DNA of 64,000 nucleotides from Microglena sp. YARC (Eukaryota > Chlorophyta > Chlorophyceae > Chlamydomonadales > Chlamydomonadaceae): positions 62,786,213 through 62,850,212 of the forward strand of contig CM039464.1 of assembly GCA_022414725.1 (NCBI GenBank). Direction: 5' to 3'. The position numbers were made by a program, and so were the translations under genes. Of the stretch, positions 1-8,890 are shown in pieces (position 1 is the stretch's first letter; every line of letters starts with the position of its first letter). Below the pieces are notes generated by a model that was not told where the DNA came from, did not search any database, and saw only the letters and a program-made list of their open reading frames with translations.

Positions 1-420
1 GACTCATATGATTTAAAAAAAACTCAGAGGGTTTGTGATATGTATGATTTATGGAAGGCCAGCTTTTGGGCAGCTTCTGACCTAATTAACTCCAACATCC
101 CAAGACTTATATGATTTTTAAAAAACTCAGAGGGTTTGTGTTTTGAATGATTTATGAGAGGCGAGCTTCCGGGCAGCTTCCTCTCTAACACTGTTCAGAT
201 ACATGTGTTTCACATACTCCTTGGACTTTTAAAAAACTCAGACGGTTTGTGATTTGTATGATTTATGAAAGGCCAGCTTCCGGGCAGCTTCAATTCTAAC
301 ATTGTTCAGATACATGGGTTTCACATACTCCTTGGACTTTTAACAAACTCAGAGGGTTTGTTATTTGTATGATTTATGATAGACTAGCTTCCGGGCAGCT
401 TCCACTCTACCACATTTCCA
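1..420. repeat. Tandem array of ~105-130 bp AT-rich unit (array A)
   Basis: About four degenerate copies of a unit containing ACTCAGAGGGTTTGTGAT, then GTATGATTTATGA, then AGCTTCCGGGCAGCTTC. Two copies also carry a TCAGATACATG segment. The same unit reappears at 6437-6845, so this is a repeat family at two sites in the window. No coding capacity is seen. Confidence 0.85.
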
Positions 421-492
421 CATGTCCACATTTTGTCGGCACCCCCAGGTAGTTCCCCCAAGTTTGCCCAGATGTATGTAGCTATTGGGGCT

Positions 493-1302
493 TTAGTCAG
501 AATTTTGGTGGTTGACGTTTTGGGGGCAGAAGTTAAACGGTTTGCAGACCGTCGAAACTAATTTGTCAAGTAGAGTTTTACGTTTGATCTCTGGAGGAGG
601 ACACGCATTATTGTGCCAAGGTTCGATATCAGGTGTGCGATAGCACCACATCTCACTATGTAACTGTAAGCCTCTTGCCACAGCTGGGGAATTGATACTT
701 GCACCGCTTTGAATCAATCGGTTGGTGATGTAATGGTTTCCCTTGGCTATGCTGCACATGAGCGCTTCATCATCTTGAGTATGCACATCAACTCTACTTT
801 CCAGCAACACCTCGACAATTTCTGTATAACCAAACCGTGCGGCCAACACAACCGCCTCGCCAGCACGATGATCAACATTTGCACCTATTGCTAAACATGA
901 TTTCACAATATCTGTTTGTCCAAGAAAAGCAGCGTGAACAAACATTTCGTTGATGAGGAGCATGTTATGGGTAAGGAGTATGCCATGGCATACTGCAGAA
1001 AGCTTGAATAGCACCCCGACCTGCATAGTGTGCTTGATCCATTCCAAAATAATGGCATTCTTGTTTTCACATATCGATTTGCAACAACATATGACATTCA
1101 AAAGGTTTGGCTTTGGCGATGCCACACTTACAATGATCACCATGTCCATCGGCAGCTGCGACATGTTGCACAACAATGGGTACACGTTTTGAAAGGCATC
1201 TTGGGGTCTTGGACGGACTCTCCTCTTATACCATGCTAACGTGTGAAAGGGCCAGATTACATAGTTCGCTAGCATTTGGTCGATTTGGCTAGCATTTGGC
1301 AT
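493..1302 (-). CDS. F-box-like / ankyrin-repeat protein, 269 aa
   Basis: This is an uninterrupted 269-codon minus-strand ORF. Residues about 47-72 (LPMDMVIIVS then LLNVICCCKS) look like an F-box, with leucine-proline near the start and a C-C-K motif at the end. Residues about 118-210 hold three ankyrin-type helical repeats, recognised by VHAAFLGQTDIVKSCLAIGA, VLAARFGYTEIVEVLLE and ITNRLIQSGASIN. F-box plus ankyrin proteins usually act as substrate receptors of SCF ubiquitin ligases; that role is inferred here. The start was taken as the first ATG of the frame; a second lies a few codons inside. Such proteins are common in protists and also in giant viruses, so a viral origin is possible. The ORF could be one exon of a longer gene. 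Confidence 0.6.
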   Translation of the reverse strand: MPNASQIDQMLANYVIWPFHTLAWYKRRVRPRPQDAFQNVYPLLCNMSQLPMDMVIIVSVASPKPNLLNVICCCKSICENKNAIILEWIKHTMQVGVLFKLSAVCHGILLTHNMLLINEMFVHAAFLGQTDIVKSCLAIGANVDHRAGEAVVLAARFGYTEIVEVLLESRVDVHTQDDEALMCSIAKGNHYITNRLIQSGASINSPAVARGLQLHSEMWCYRTPDIEPWHNNACPPPEIKRKTLLDKLVSTVCKPFNFCPQNVNHQNSD

Positions 1303-1633
1303 TTTTCATCACTTTCCAGTTTGCCTTTGTGGCCCAATTCCACTCAAGTCCCTCTACTACAGGATTTCAGACACAAATGAAACTGCTTTCCCACCCAAAT
1401 CTGTTAGGAACCTTGTACATTTTTGCGCAGCGAGGCGGCGCTAGCCGCCGAAATATGAGTTTGTGCGCACCCTAGGAGTTGCATGACCTGCATGGGACTG
1501 CATGAGACAGCATGGAGTTGCATCGGCTGCATGGGCCATGCATTGAGTCAGATCCCAGTTGGAAAGCAGTGCATACGCTGCGCCGTGGCACTAACCAATG
1601 TGCAAATAGTAGACCCGGCTGCACCAGTACGCA
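1303..1633. other. Intergenic; GC hairpin and TGCATG cluster
   Basis: No gene is seen. 1434-1449 can form a perfect 6-bp GC stem (GGCGGC/GCCGCC) with a 4-nt loop. 1480-1545 holds a run of TGCATG-type hexamers spaced by about ten bases. It lies upstream of the minus-strand ankyrin ORF, so it could contain its promoter, but no TATA element stands out. Confidence 0.4.
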
Positions 1634-2284
1634 CTACAGCTGCGAAGGGTGGCAAGAGTAACGGCCGCCGTCCGGCTGAACGACCAAGCACCCCTCCTTG
1701 ATCGCATCTGCCATGCCATCCTCATCAAAGCTCTGGCCACCCATGCACAAGCGCACATCATGGGTGCATAGCTCGCTGAGTGCCTTCAGCTGCATGAGAT
1801 AGTTGTGCCGCCCCCCGGGTGGTGTGATGTTGTCGCGGAGGCCATGCATGACCTGGACCAGTTTGTCACGCTTCTTCGCTGCATCCTTCACGTCCTCCTT
1901 GCTCACGCGGTGCTTGCACTCAACCAACACCAAGAGCTTCTGCGGAGCGCGGATCACCTCGAAGACGCCATCAAATGAGTAGGCATGCTTGCCATCCGGG
2001 CCCAGTATGGCCTTGAACATCGGGAGCTCCTCCACAGACTCGGCACCTAGGCTCATGTAGTGCGTCTCGACTGCATGGTTGACTTCTGCTTCTGCACCGA
2101 AGTCCTCGTTCGTCATCCACCCACGATGCTGCCCCACAGATGTAGCCAGCTTGTTGACGGTACCGATCGCCGTTGCCAAGGCCTCCTGCATGACAAGCTG
2201 TTGCCGCAGAATAGATTCCACGAGGGCATGGCTCTCTGTAGACGCCATGGACACACGGCCCTGCTTTAGCATCCTGTAGCACAT
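1634..2284 (-). CDS. PD-(D/E)XK-nuclease-like protein, C-terminal exon
   Basis: This 216-codon minus-strand ORF ends in TAG at 1634. It contains SFDGVFEV, then about nine residues later LLVLVECKHR, followed by a lysine-rich helix (VKDAAKKRDKL). An acidic residue before a strand ending in E-C-K is the catalytic layout of the PD-(D/E)XK restriction-like nuclease fold (D...ExK). The listed start is the first ATG (2284). However, TGTGCTACAG just upstream is a good splice acceptor, so the exon more likely begins at 2273, and its frame then joins an upstream exon at 2581-2762. If the gene is not spliced, the internal ATG at 2248 would also be a plausible start. A DNA-cutting role is inferred. The fold also occurs in Crinkler-type effectors and in transposon and repair proteins, and no family was fixed here. 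Confidence 0.5.
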   Translation of the reverse strand: MCYRMLKQGRVSMASTESHALVESILRQQLVMQEALATAIGTVNKLATSVGQHRGWMTNEDFGAEAEVNHAVETHYMSLGAESVEELPMFKAILGPDGKHAYSFDGVFEVIRAPQKLLVLVECKHRVSKEDVKDAAKKRDKLVQVMHGLRDNITPPGGRHNYLMQLKALSELCTHDVRLCMGGQSFDEDGMADAIKEGCLVVQPDGGRYSCHPSQL

Positions 2285-2580
2285 GAATGTTGAAGGTATA
2301 GACGCATTGATGAATTGTGCCTACTGATGTCTGGTAAGTTTTACAACGGAGAGCCACTTGCATCATAGCGAATCTTGTCCACACGGTAAAACTGATGGAA
2401 GGGCACTGTGGATGATGAGCCATGCGTACTATCAGTCGCGTGTCCCTGGTAATTTGAGTTCGACGTGCCCTAACAGGAAGAACGCAAATGGCTGACGCAG
2501 ATGTGGCAAATTGTGTGTGCTGCCTGCGCACAACTGCTTCCGTCTAGTCAAAACACAGAAGCCAAGAGTTGCCTACTCGC

Positions 2581-2762
2581 CTGGTTGTGCCTGCTTTCTT
2601 GAAAACATTATTGAGCTCCTCCAAGCTAAAGAAGTTGTCGGCTAACTTGATGCGCAGGTTGGGGCAGGCGTCTAGCCAGGTGAGGATGCCGCTCAGATGG
2701 TGCTCGTACAAGGCGTTCAGTGTCAGGTCCAGGTGAAAGTCATCCTCTGCAGATTTGCTTGC
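2581..2762 (-). CDS. Probable internal exon of the PD-(D/E)XK-like gene
   Basis: This open minus-strand stretch begins after a GAGCAG acceptor and ends at an AACCAG|GCGAGT border (a GC-type donor). It encodes 60 codons plus two bases, with motifs DDFHLDLTLNALYEHHLSG and LADNFFSLEELNNVF, rich in predicted helix. Phase 0 at its start fits the exon at 2975 and upstream; phase 2 at its end fits the acceptor at 2273. The product is not recognised. The use of a GC donor is the weak point. Confidence 0.4.
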
Positions 2763-2974
2763 CTGCTCCTTCACCTTTCATATTGAGGGTAAGAATGATA
2801 TAGTAGGAAAGTTCAGCCGGAATGCAAAGAAAGTAATGATCAGGGGCAACAATAAGATAGTTTTTTTCCGGAGGAAGGTCATTACATAGTGAGGTTGCGT
2901 TCAAGGTTTCCGTTTGTGGTGAAATCAGCCATTGTGGTGAAATCAGTCATTGAGTTCAGTCAAGAACTGCACAC

Positions 2975-3160
2975 CTTCATGAAAATGGCTGGTAAGTCGT
3001 CTTCATACAGGCCAACATGTTGGGAAGACAAGTCTACGCCATTCTTGATTCGGCGGAACTGCAGCTTCTTGTCGGCGGGGCGAAGGTTCGTGGCGCTATC
3101 TCTTGTGGTTGTTGGGCAACGCCATGAACAGTGTTTGACAGGTCCTAAGCCATGAGCCTG
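2975..3160 (-). CDS. Probable upstream exon of the same gene
   Basis: The minus-strand frame is open from a TCTCACAG acceptor near 3160 to an ATGAAG|GTGTGC donor at 2975, ending in phase 0. It contains LRPADKKLQFRRIKNGVDL and VGLYEDDLPAIFMK. No family is recognised. The frame stays open further upstream to an ATG at 3220, so this could instead be the first exon. Support is the phase match with the next two exons. Confidence 0.35.
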
Positions 3161-3379
3161 TGAGATTTTAGATAAACAAGAGGCTTTGGGTGGTGCATAC
3201 GATCTGCATACATGCGGCATGCCATCTTTCTACGGTCTTATAGATACATGACATGTACTGGAGCACTTCCAACCGTGACTAAGTCAAGAAGAAGAAAAAA
3301 AGCTTATGGGGTAACACTACCGACTTGGTTGAGTATAACTGGTAGCAGAAGCATATCAGCATTCGCCTATTGGCCAGCG

Positions 3380-4060
3380 GTAAGGGGACTCAAAATGATG
3401 CGATTGGGTCACGCCGGGTCAGTGCTCACCTGCTGGATGCTGACAGTACCCACTTGCAACTCTAGAGCAAAGGGAAGTGATGAGCCTGCAAAATGCGCAA
3501 CGACAGTCTGTCAGAAATCTCGGAATGGGCAGCGACAAGATTGGGTCTTATCGGTTCCATGCTTACCTGCTAGAGGTCGACGCTCCCCACTCGCGAAAAT
3601 AGGAGCAGAAGAAAGAACTTTTTTGAGAGATCCCGCGAATGAGCGACCACAAGTCAGTATCTGCGAATGGGGCAGCGACAAGCATTTTCGAATCAAGCCA
3701 GAGAGCGCAAATGGGTCGCGGCTGGCCAAAACGCACCTGCTTGATGCTGACGGTACCCATTGGCAACCCTAGAACAAGAGGGAAATGAGAATCCTGCGAG
3801 TGGGCAGCGACCAGAGATAAGTATTTGCGGGGGGGAACTTAAATCAAGCAGCATGGCGGAAGTTGTAGCAGCGGGGAAAGTGCAGACCCACCTGCAAGAT
3901 CAGAGCAGAAGGGAACTGGTGAGCCTGCAATATGGGTAGCGACAGTCTGTCAGTAATCTCGGAATGGGCAGCAACAAGTCAACTCGAATCCAACAAGAGA
4001 GGCGGTTGGGTCGCGTCGGGTCCATGCTCACCAGTTGGATGCCGACGCTCCCCACAAGGC
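3380..4060. repeat. Degenerate tandem repeat, ~120-150 bp units
   Basis: Diverged copies recur of CACCTGCTGGATGCTGAC, then AGCCTGCAAAATG, then CGACAGTCTGTCAG and TCTCGGAATGGGCAGC, for example at 3430-3545 and 3880-4050. The copies differ by insertions. The plus-strand frame open across 3212-3772 falls within this array and shows no domain, so it is not called as a gene. Confidence 0.6.
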
Positions 4061-4233
4061 GGCAGCTATACAAACGCATGTGGGTGACGGTCGATGTTGG
4101 GAAGAGCTGAAAGTGTACTTTTGCGTGTACCAGCACGTGGGACTTCAAAGCGACCGTTCTTCCTGTCTGGTATGGGGAACAAGTTTCAGTCTCATTTGTG
4201 TAAGAGGGCCCCGGGCAAAGCAGCTGCTACAGA

Positions 4234-4237
<4 letters not shown>

Positions 4238-4264
<27 letters not shown>
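4238..4264. repeat. Poly-C tract (27 C)
   Basis: This is an uninterrupted C run followed by CACCCCACCCCACCC. At 4420-4475 short tandem copies of CATCCCCAAG follow. No gene is seen between 4060 and 4780. Confidence 0.9.
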
Positions 4265-4786
4265 AGACACACCCCACCCCACCCATCTGCTCTGATTGGG
4301 CTGCTCGGCCATCTAGTGAGGTGCATGGGGGGGGGCAAGTGTGCATGAATGAAACCAAATTCAGTTCCGAATGCACTCCCATGTACCCCATGCATCCTCT
4401 AGCCATCCTCTGGCCTCTAGCATCCTCTAGCATCCCCAAGCATCCACAAACATCCCCAAGCATCCCCAAGCATTCTCAAGGCGGGAGTTCCTGCAGTAAG
4501 GATCCTGAAGCAATCCAGCAAAAACCCAGCGCACCGCGACAATTCCGCTCGTGCTCCCTGTTTGCCCGCGCCGGTCCCTGCGAGTCAGTCGGAATGGCAA
4601 CTCTGAGAGGACATAACTTTTTGCGAATGGCAACCAAATCCAGCGATTGAAAAGGCGAATCCCACAGAAACTGCCGCGCGGAGCTCACCTTAGGCAGTGC
4701 GCCTCGCAGATTCCCTTGCCCGGCGCGAAAATGGTAGGCCTCCGTTTGCTGGTCGCACTTTGCTTGAAATTGAGGACAAGGAGTGG

Positions 4787-5764
4787 ATGCTGACCAGAGG
4801 GGAGGGGTGACACGAGGAGGGGGGGCTACGATTTCGACCCGGACTCGGTATGATAGGGTTTCGAAGGGCGAGGTACCTTTCGGAACAGCTTCTCGCGAGC
4901 TTCGATTGTTCGAGGTTGCAAACAAAACTTCGTCGCTTTCAACTTGCTCCCCCCAAAAAACTCATTTCCCGGCCTTCTGATCCTCCTAAGTTTCGGTATG
5001 AAAGTGGCCAGCCAACGCGTATCGGCTCATGGTGCTTCGTGCCGTTACTTGCTGTTGCGCAAAACCTGCGTAGGCTGTAGGCAGGAGCCTCATGCGCCCC
5101 TTATATGATTTTGTTGGCCAGACAGTGTCGTTTCGTCACAGACGAGTCTTCGTGCAGGGGTGGGTGGGTTTCCCAGGTAGCCAAGCCAGCCGGGCAGATG
5201 GAGCCAAGCCGAGCCATATCGGAAACATCCAGACAGTTTTCCGGAAACTAAACTTTCTGCGCTGAACAGAACAGCGCCAGAATGGGCAGGTAGTTGAAAG
5301 AGCTCGACAAGCATGCAGCGCAATCGCTCGGGCTCTCCAGCGCATCTGCATGACATGCAACGGGAGCCGATTGGCACAATTTGTCTGACAGATTGCTCTC
5401 GTTGCCATTGCGAGCTATATCTGAGGGGCCGCTGCTCCCATCGACAAGTTAAAAAGCAGGTGCTCGGGACAAAGAAAAAAACATCCAGCTTGTTATTCTG
5501 ACATTTTTCTTAACCGCGGCCACCAAAGAAGCCGCAGGTGACTCCATGGGGACTAGAATCCCGACAAGCAACTTGCGCGAAGTTTCCCAGAAGAGATGCT
5601 TGATCATGGGGGAAATGGTTGGTCTGACAAGACGAAATTTCGAAGGTTCGAAGGAGGGTTTCCCATCGCGACCATTTGAGGTCGTATCATACCTGTTCTT
5701 GGTCGAAATCGAAGGCCCCCCTCCTCGTGTCACCCAGAGGGGTGTCACCCCTCCCCTCTGATGC
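4787..5764. mobile_element. Foldback-like element with long imperfect inverted arms
   Basis: The left arm (about 4787-4930) starts ATGCTGACCAGAGGGGAGG and continues through GTGACACGAGGAGGGGGG, GATTTCGACC and GGTATGATA. The right arm (about 5575-5764) is its diverged reverse complement, ending in CCCTCCCCTCTGATGCTGG; it has an extra internal GGTGTCACCC duplication. The arms enclose about 640 bp with no clear ORF. This could be a nonautonomous foldback transposon or two inverted copies of one repeat. No target duplication was identified. Confidence 0.5.
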
Positions 5765-6139
5765 TGGCGGCCTGTCGAAATCCTCATGGGTAGCGGCAGT
5801 CCTTGTCAGCTACTCCTCTGCTACTAGCGTGGCTTGGGATCGTGCAGGCTGCCTCATCAGCCCCCTGGCCCGGCAGCGCATTGAAGGTGCGAGCAGATTG
5901 TCGTCTTATGATTGCATGTGGGGTATGGCATTTGCAGTGTCATAGGCCAGCATGAAAGGGCGCACTGCAGGGCAGGGTGGGTGGAAAACAAGGAATTGCA
6001 TGGGATGGGCATGGGTGCAGAAGTAGCCAGCTAAAAGCTGGCCAGGCTGGGCAAAGCCCAGCTTCCAGCGAGGGGCCGACTTGCTTGGCTGAGCTCAATG
6101 AGAGACAATCACGGCTTCGGGGCACAATGATCTCACTTC

Positions 6140-6238
6140 CCTGTTTTGAGTGTTTCGGGTCAAAACCAAACTTGTTATGGATCAAATGTTGATGGTAATC
6201 TAGAAATTTTGGTTTTGACCCGAAACACCCGAAACAGG
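6140..6238. repeat. 31-bp-arm hairpin
   Basis: 6140-6170 (from CCTGTTTTGAGTGTTTCGGG) and 6208-6238 (ending CACCCGAAACAGG) are inverted copies with only about two mismatches, separated by 37 bp. It could be a short MITE or a transcribed stem-loop. Confidence 0.8.
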
Positions 6239-6436
6239 TTGGTGTGGGGAGATAGAAAGGGTCGTTACAAGGAGGGCACCGTTGGGAAGATGTCGCATGT
6301 CCTGTCACGCCATGTGTCAGCATGAGGAATCATGAGCACGGCTATTCGCTCGATGCTATTCGCTCGATGCTGTCCAATCAATCGCACATTTGTGGTGAGT
6401 GTAAACTACCCAATGCCATTTTTTGCAACCCTACCC

Positions 6437-6845
6437 AACATCCCAAGACTCATATGATTTTAAAAATACTCAGAGGGTTTGTGATTTGTATGATTTATGA
6501 TGGGCTAGTTTCCGGGCAGCTTCCGACCTAATCAAATCCAACATCCCAAGACTCATGTGATTTAAAAAAAACTCAGAGGGTTTGTGATTTGTATGATTTA
6601 TGATAGGCCAGCTTCCGGGCAGCTTCCGACCTAATCAACTTCAATATCCCAAGACTCATATGATTTTAAAAAAACTCAGAGGATTTGTGATTTGTATGAT
6701 TCATGATAAGGCAGCTTCCAGGCAGCTTCCAACCTAATCAACTTCAACCAAGACTCATATGATTTAAAAAAAACTCAGAGGGTTTGTGATTCGTATTATT
6801 TATGATAGGGCAGCTTTCAAGCAGCTTCTGGCCTAATCAACCCCG
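6437..6845. repeat. Tandem array of ~105 bp AT-rich unit (array B)
   Basis: Four copies are seen of a unit running from CCAAGACTCATATGATTT through CTCAGAGGGTTTGTGATT to GGCAGCTTCCGACCTAATC. It is the same family as at 1-420, here more regular and slightly shorter. The two arrays bracket the nuclease- and ankyrin-like genes. Confidence 0.9.
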
Positions 6846-6920
6846 ACGTCCAATCCTTGGTTGCTCTGTGTTGGTGGGATACGAGGTGCATGGAACAATC
6901 ATTTGGAGCGCCAGATATTT

Positions 6921-7225
6921 GCAAGTTGGATCATTGAATCCCATCCAGGGATGTTGATGGAAAGATCCTTGGGCGCGCAATGCTATCCAGATAGTTACAT
7001 GTAAGTTGGATCATTGAATCCCATCCAGGGATGTTGATGGAAAGATCCTTGGGCGCGCAATGCTATCCAGATAGTTACATGTAAGTTGGATCATTGAAGC
7101 CCATCCAGGGATGTTGATGGTTGTGTTGTGTCTTTGCATAGAAGATGTAAACGAAGAGGATAGTGCATGGAACGATCCTTGGGCGCGCCATGCTATCCAG
7201 ATAGTTATATGTACGCTATCCAGGG
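6921..7225. repeat. ~80-bp tandem repeat, about 3.5 copies
   Basis: Units contain TTGGATCATTGAATCCCATC, CAGGGATGTTGATGG, CTTGGGCGCGCAATGCTATC and AGATAGTTACATGTA. The first two are almost identical; the last (from 7140) is diverged. The rest of 7226-7620 is open in one plus frame (111 codons, ending at 7561), contains a second decayed copy of internal sequence (AAGCAAAGCGAAGC twice) and shows no domain. Confidence 0.8.
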
Positions 7226-7624
7226 ATGTTGATGGTTGTGTTGGGTCTTAGAATCGAAGAGGTAAACGAAGCAAAGCGAAGCGGTAAAAGAATTATGCGG
7301 AGACTAGTGCACGAAACTACCCTTGGGAATGTTCTGGGTCTTTGCATCGAAGCAAAGCGAAGCAGTAAAAGAATCGATGCGAAAAAAGAAGTGAAGCCAC
7401 TAGCTAGTTGTATCTTGGATTTCTGGAAATGCGTTCAATTCCGCGCAGAGGATAAAGTTCGCGTAAGCGGAAGGAGCTTCTTGATGTTGGACATAGCTGT
7501 ATATTGGATTCGTTTGGAGGAATGCGATCAGACAACTCGTAGCTACCTATGGTGTAGCTAAAATAAAAAAAAGTGATTCTGGGACAGAACTTATGGAACG
7601 CGAAGCAAACGCGAATTTTACGCG

Positions 7625-7945
7625 TATCAGCTTGAAATCACTCCGGTAGAGTGGACAGTAGATTAAAGCAGCGGAACAGACGCACCAATCTACACACGGA
7701 GACAAGGATAACGTTACAGACACAGGAGACCCATAAAGGGGCACCTGTGGTGAAAGGAGGCGGTAGACAGGAACCTAACAGGGTACAGATCAGACCGGAG
7801 ACGTAGGTGACAGGAAGCTGCCACTGAGTCATCTCAAGATGACTCAGTCCCACGGGAAGCTGGCTCAGGAGAGCCGATAGTTCTAAGGGAGTACATAAGT
7901 AGTCACCAAGTCATAAAACGCGTGAGAGCACCGCTATACATGCTG
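7625..7945 (-). repeat. 3' LTR of the copia element
   Basis: This is a direct repeat of 19074-19394 with two visible differences over 321 bp. It contains a 26-bp palindrome at 7823-7848: arms ACTGAGTCATCT/AGATGACTCAGT with two bases between. This puts two AP-1/GCN4-type bZIP sites (TGAGTCA, TGACTCA) back to back. Immediately internal (7946-8010) are two copies of a 33-bp unit (TACTCCACCTATGACACAGG). Confidence 0.9.
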
Positions 7946-8029
7946 ATACTCCACCTATGACACAGGTGACATACAATAGTACTACTCCGCCTATGGCACT
8001 GGTGACATAGAACTATATGTAACAAATTA

Positions 8030-8338
8030 AAAAAAAAATCAAAGAACTCCGGAAAAAAAAAATCGAGAGAAACTTCAAATGAAACCCGAAGGGTGTAAGG
8101 GAAGGTATGAAGCAAGGCAAAGAACCAAAATTTGCCAGGTGGATATAAGAGGACAACTAAATATCAAAGTCGGGTAACAACGGTATAGAAAACCCGATCC
8201 GGGAATAGGAACCTAATGCCAATCAATGATAACTTAAAGAAACTCTAAATGTAACCAAAGAAACCTTAAAATGTAACCAAAAATTCCAGAATACATGTAA
8301 CCAAAATTTTAGAATACATGTAAACAAAAAAAATTGGT
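8030..8338. other. Copia 3' noncoding region
   Basis: AT-rich sequence lies between the RNase H stop and the 3' LTR. Repeated AATACATGTAACCAAAA-type segments occur at 8225-8330. No gene is seen. Confidence 0.6.
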
Positions 8339-8890
8339 TTAAGGAGAAGCAGTCATTCCAAACATGCGAATGAAACGCCAGAACACCATAGGATCAAGGG
8401 GCTTGGTGAAGGGGTCAGCACAGTTGTCCTTAGTGTTAACATAGGCAACATCCACCTGGCCATCCTCCACCAGCTCCTGGATATAGTGATGGATGACATC
8501 AATGTGCTTGTTGCGAGGGAGCAGCTGACAGTCATTGGCCCAGCTCAAGGACCCCAAGTTGTCACCCTGAATGGTGACCAGGTCACAAGGCAGCCCTAGA
8601 TCAATTCTCAACTTTTTCAACCATTGCACCTCCCTGGCAGTCTGAGACAGGGCCTGATACTCAGCCTCACTGGAGCTAACAGCAACAGTGGGTTGCCTTT
8701 TGCTCATCCAGTTCACAAGGCAGCCTCCAGCAAGCACAGCATAGCCAGTCTGAGATCTCCTGTCAGACCCATCATCAGCAAAGGATGAGTCACTAAAGAC
8801 AGTAAAAGAGAAACCAGGGCTGTGAGTGTAAGTGAGGCCCAGATGGGAATGTTCTCTCAAATACAAAAGCAAGCGCTTGGCTGCAGCCAC
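8339..8890 (-). CDS. Copia RNase H domain (pol 3' part)
   Basis: This is the C-terminal end of the copia polyprotein, which degrades RNA in the RNA/DNA hybrid during reverse transcription. The protein shows FSDSSFADDGSDRRSQTGYA, then VAVSSSEAEYQALSQ, then RNKHIDVIHHYI and NTKDNCADPFTKPL. These are the usual copia RNase H blocks with the D, E and D catalytic residues and the closing D-x-F-T-K-P motif. The natural stop is TAA at 8339. The domain is in a different frame from the RT ORF and overlaps it by about 100 bp. Homology crosses from one frame to the other near 8890-8905 at a C-rich run, so the initial ATG is not a real start but follows a frameshift. Confidence 0.9.
   Translation of the reverse strand: MAAAKRLLLYLREHSHLGLTYTHSPGFSFTVFSDSSFADDGSDRRSQTGYAVLAGGCLVNWMSKRQPTVAVSSSEAEYQALSQTAREVQWLKKLRIDLGLPCDLVTIQGDNLGSLSWANDCQLLPRNKHIDVIHHYIQELVEDGQVDVAYVNTKDNCADPFTKPLDPMVFWRFIRMFGMTASP

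Noticed and set aside
3212..3772. 186-codon plus-strand ORF
   Set aside because: It lies over a degenerate tandem repeat, has no domain and is partly matched by open frames on the other strand.
4321..4650. 109-codon plus-strand ORF
   Set aside because: It spans poly-C flank and CATCCCCAAG tandem repeats, has overlapping open frames on the other strand and no domain.
7226..7561. 111-codon plus-strand ORF
   Set aside because: It starts inside the 80-bp repeat, contains a duplicated AAGCAAAGCGAAGC block and has no recognisable domain.
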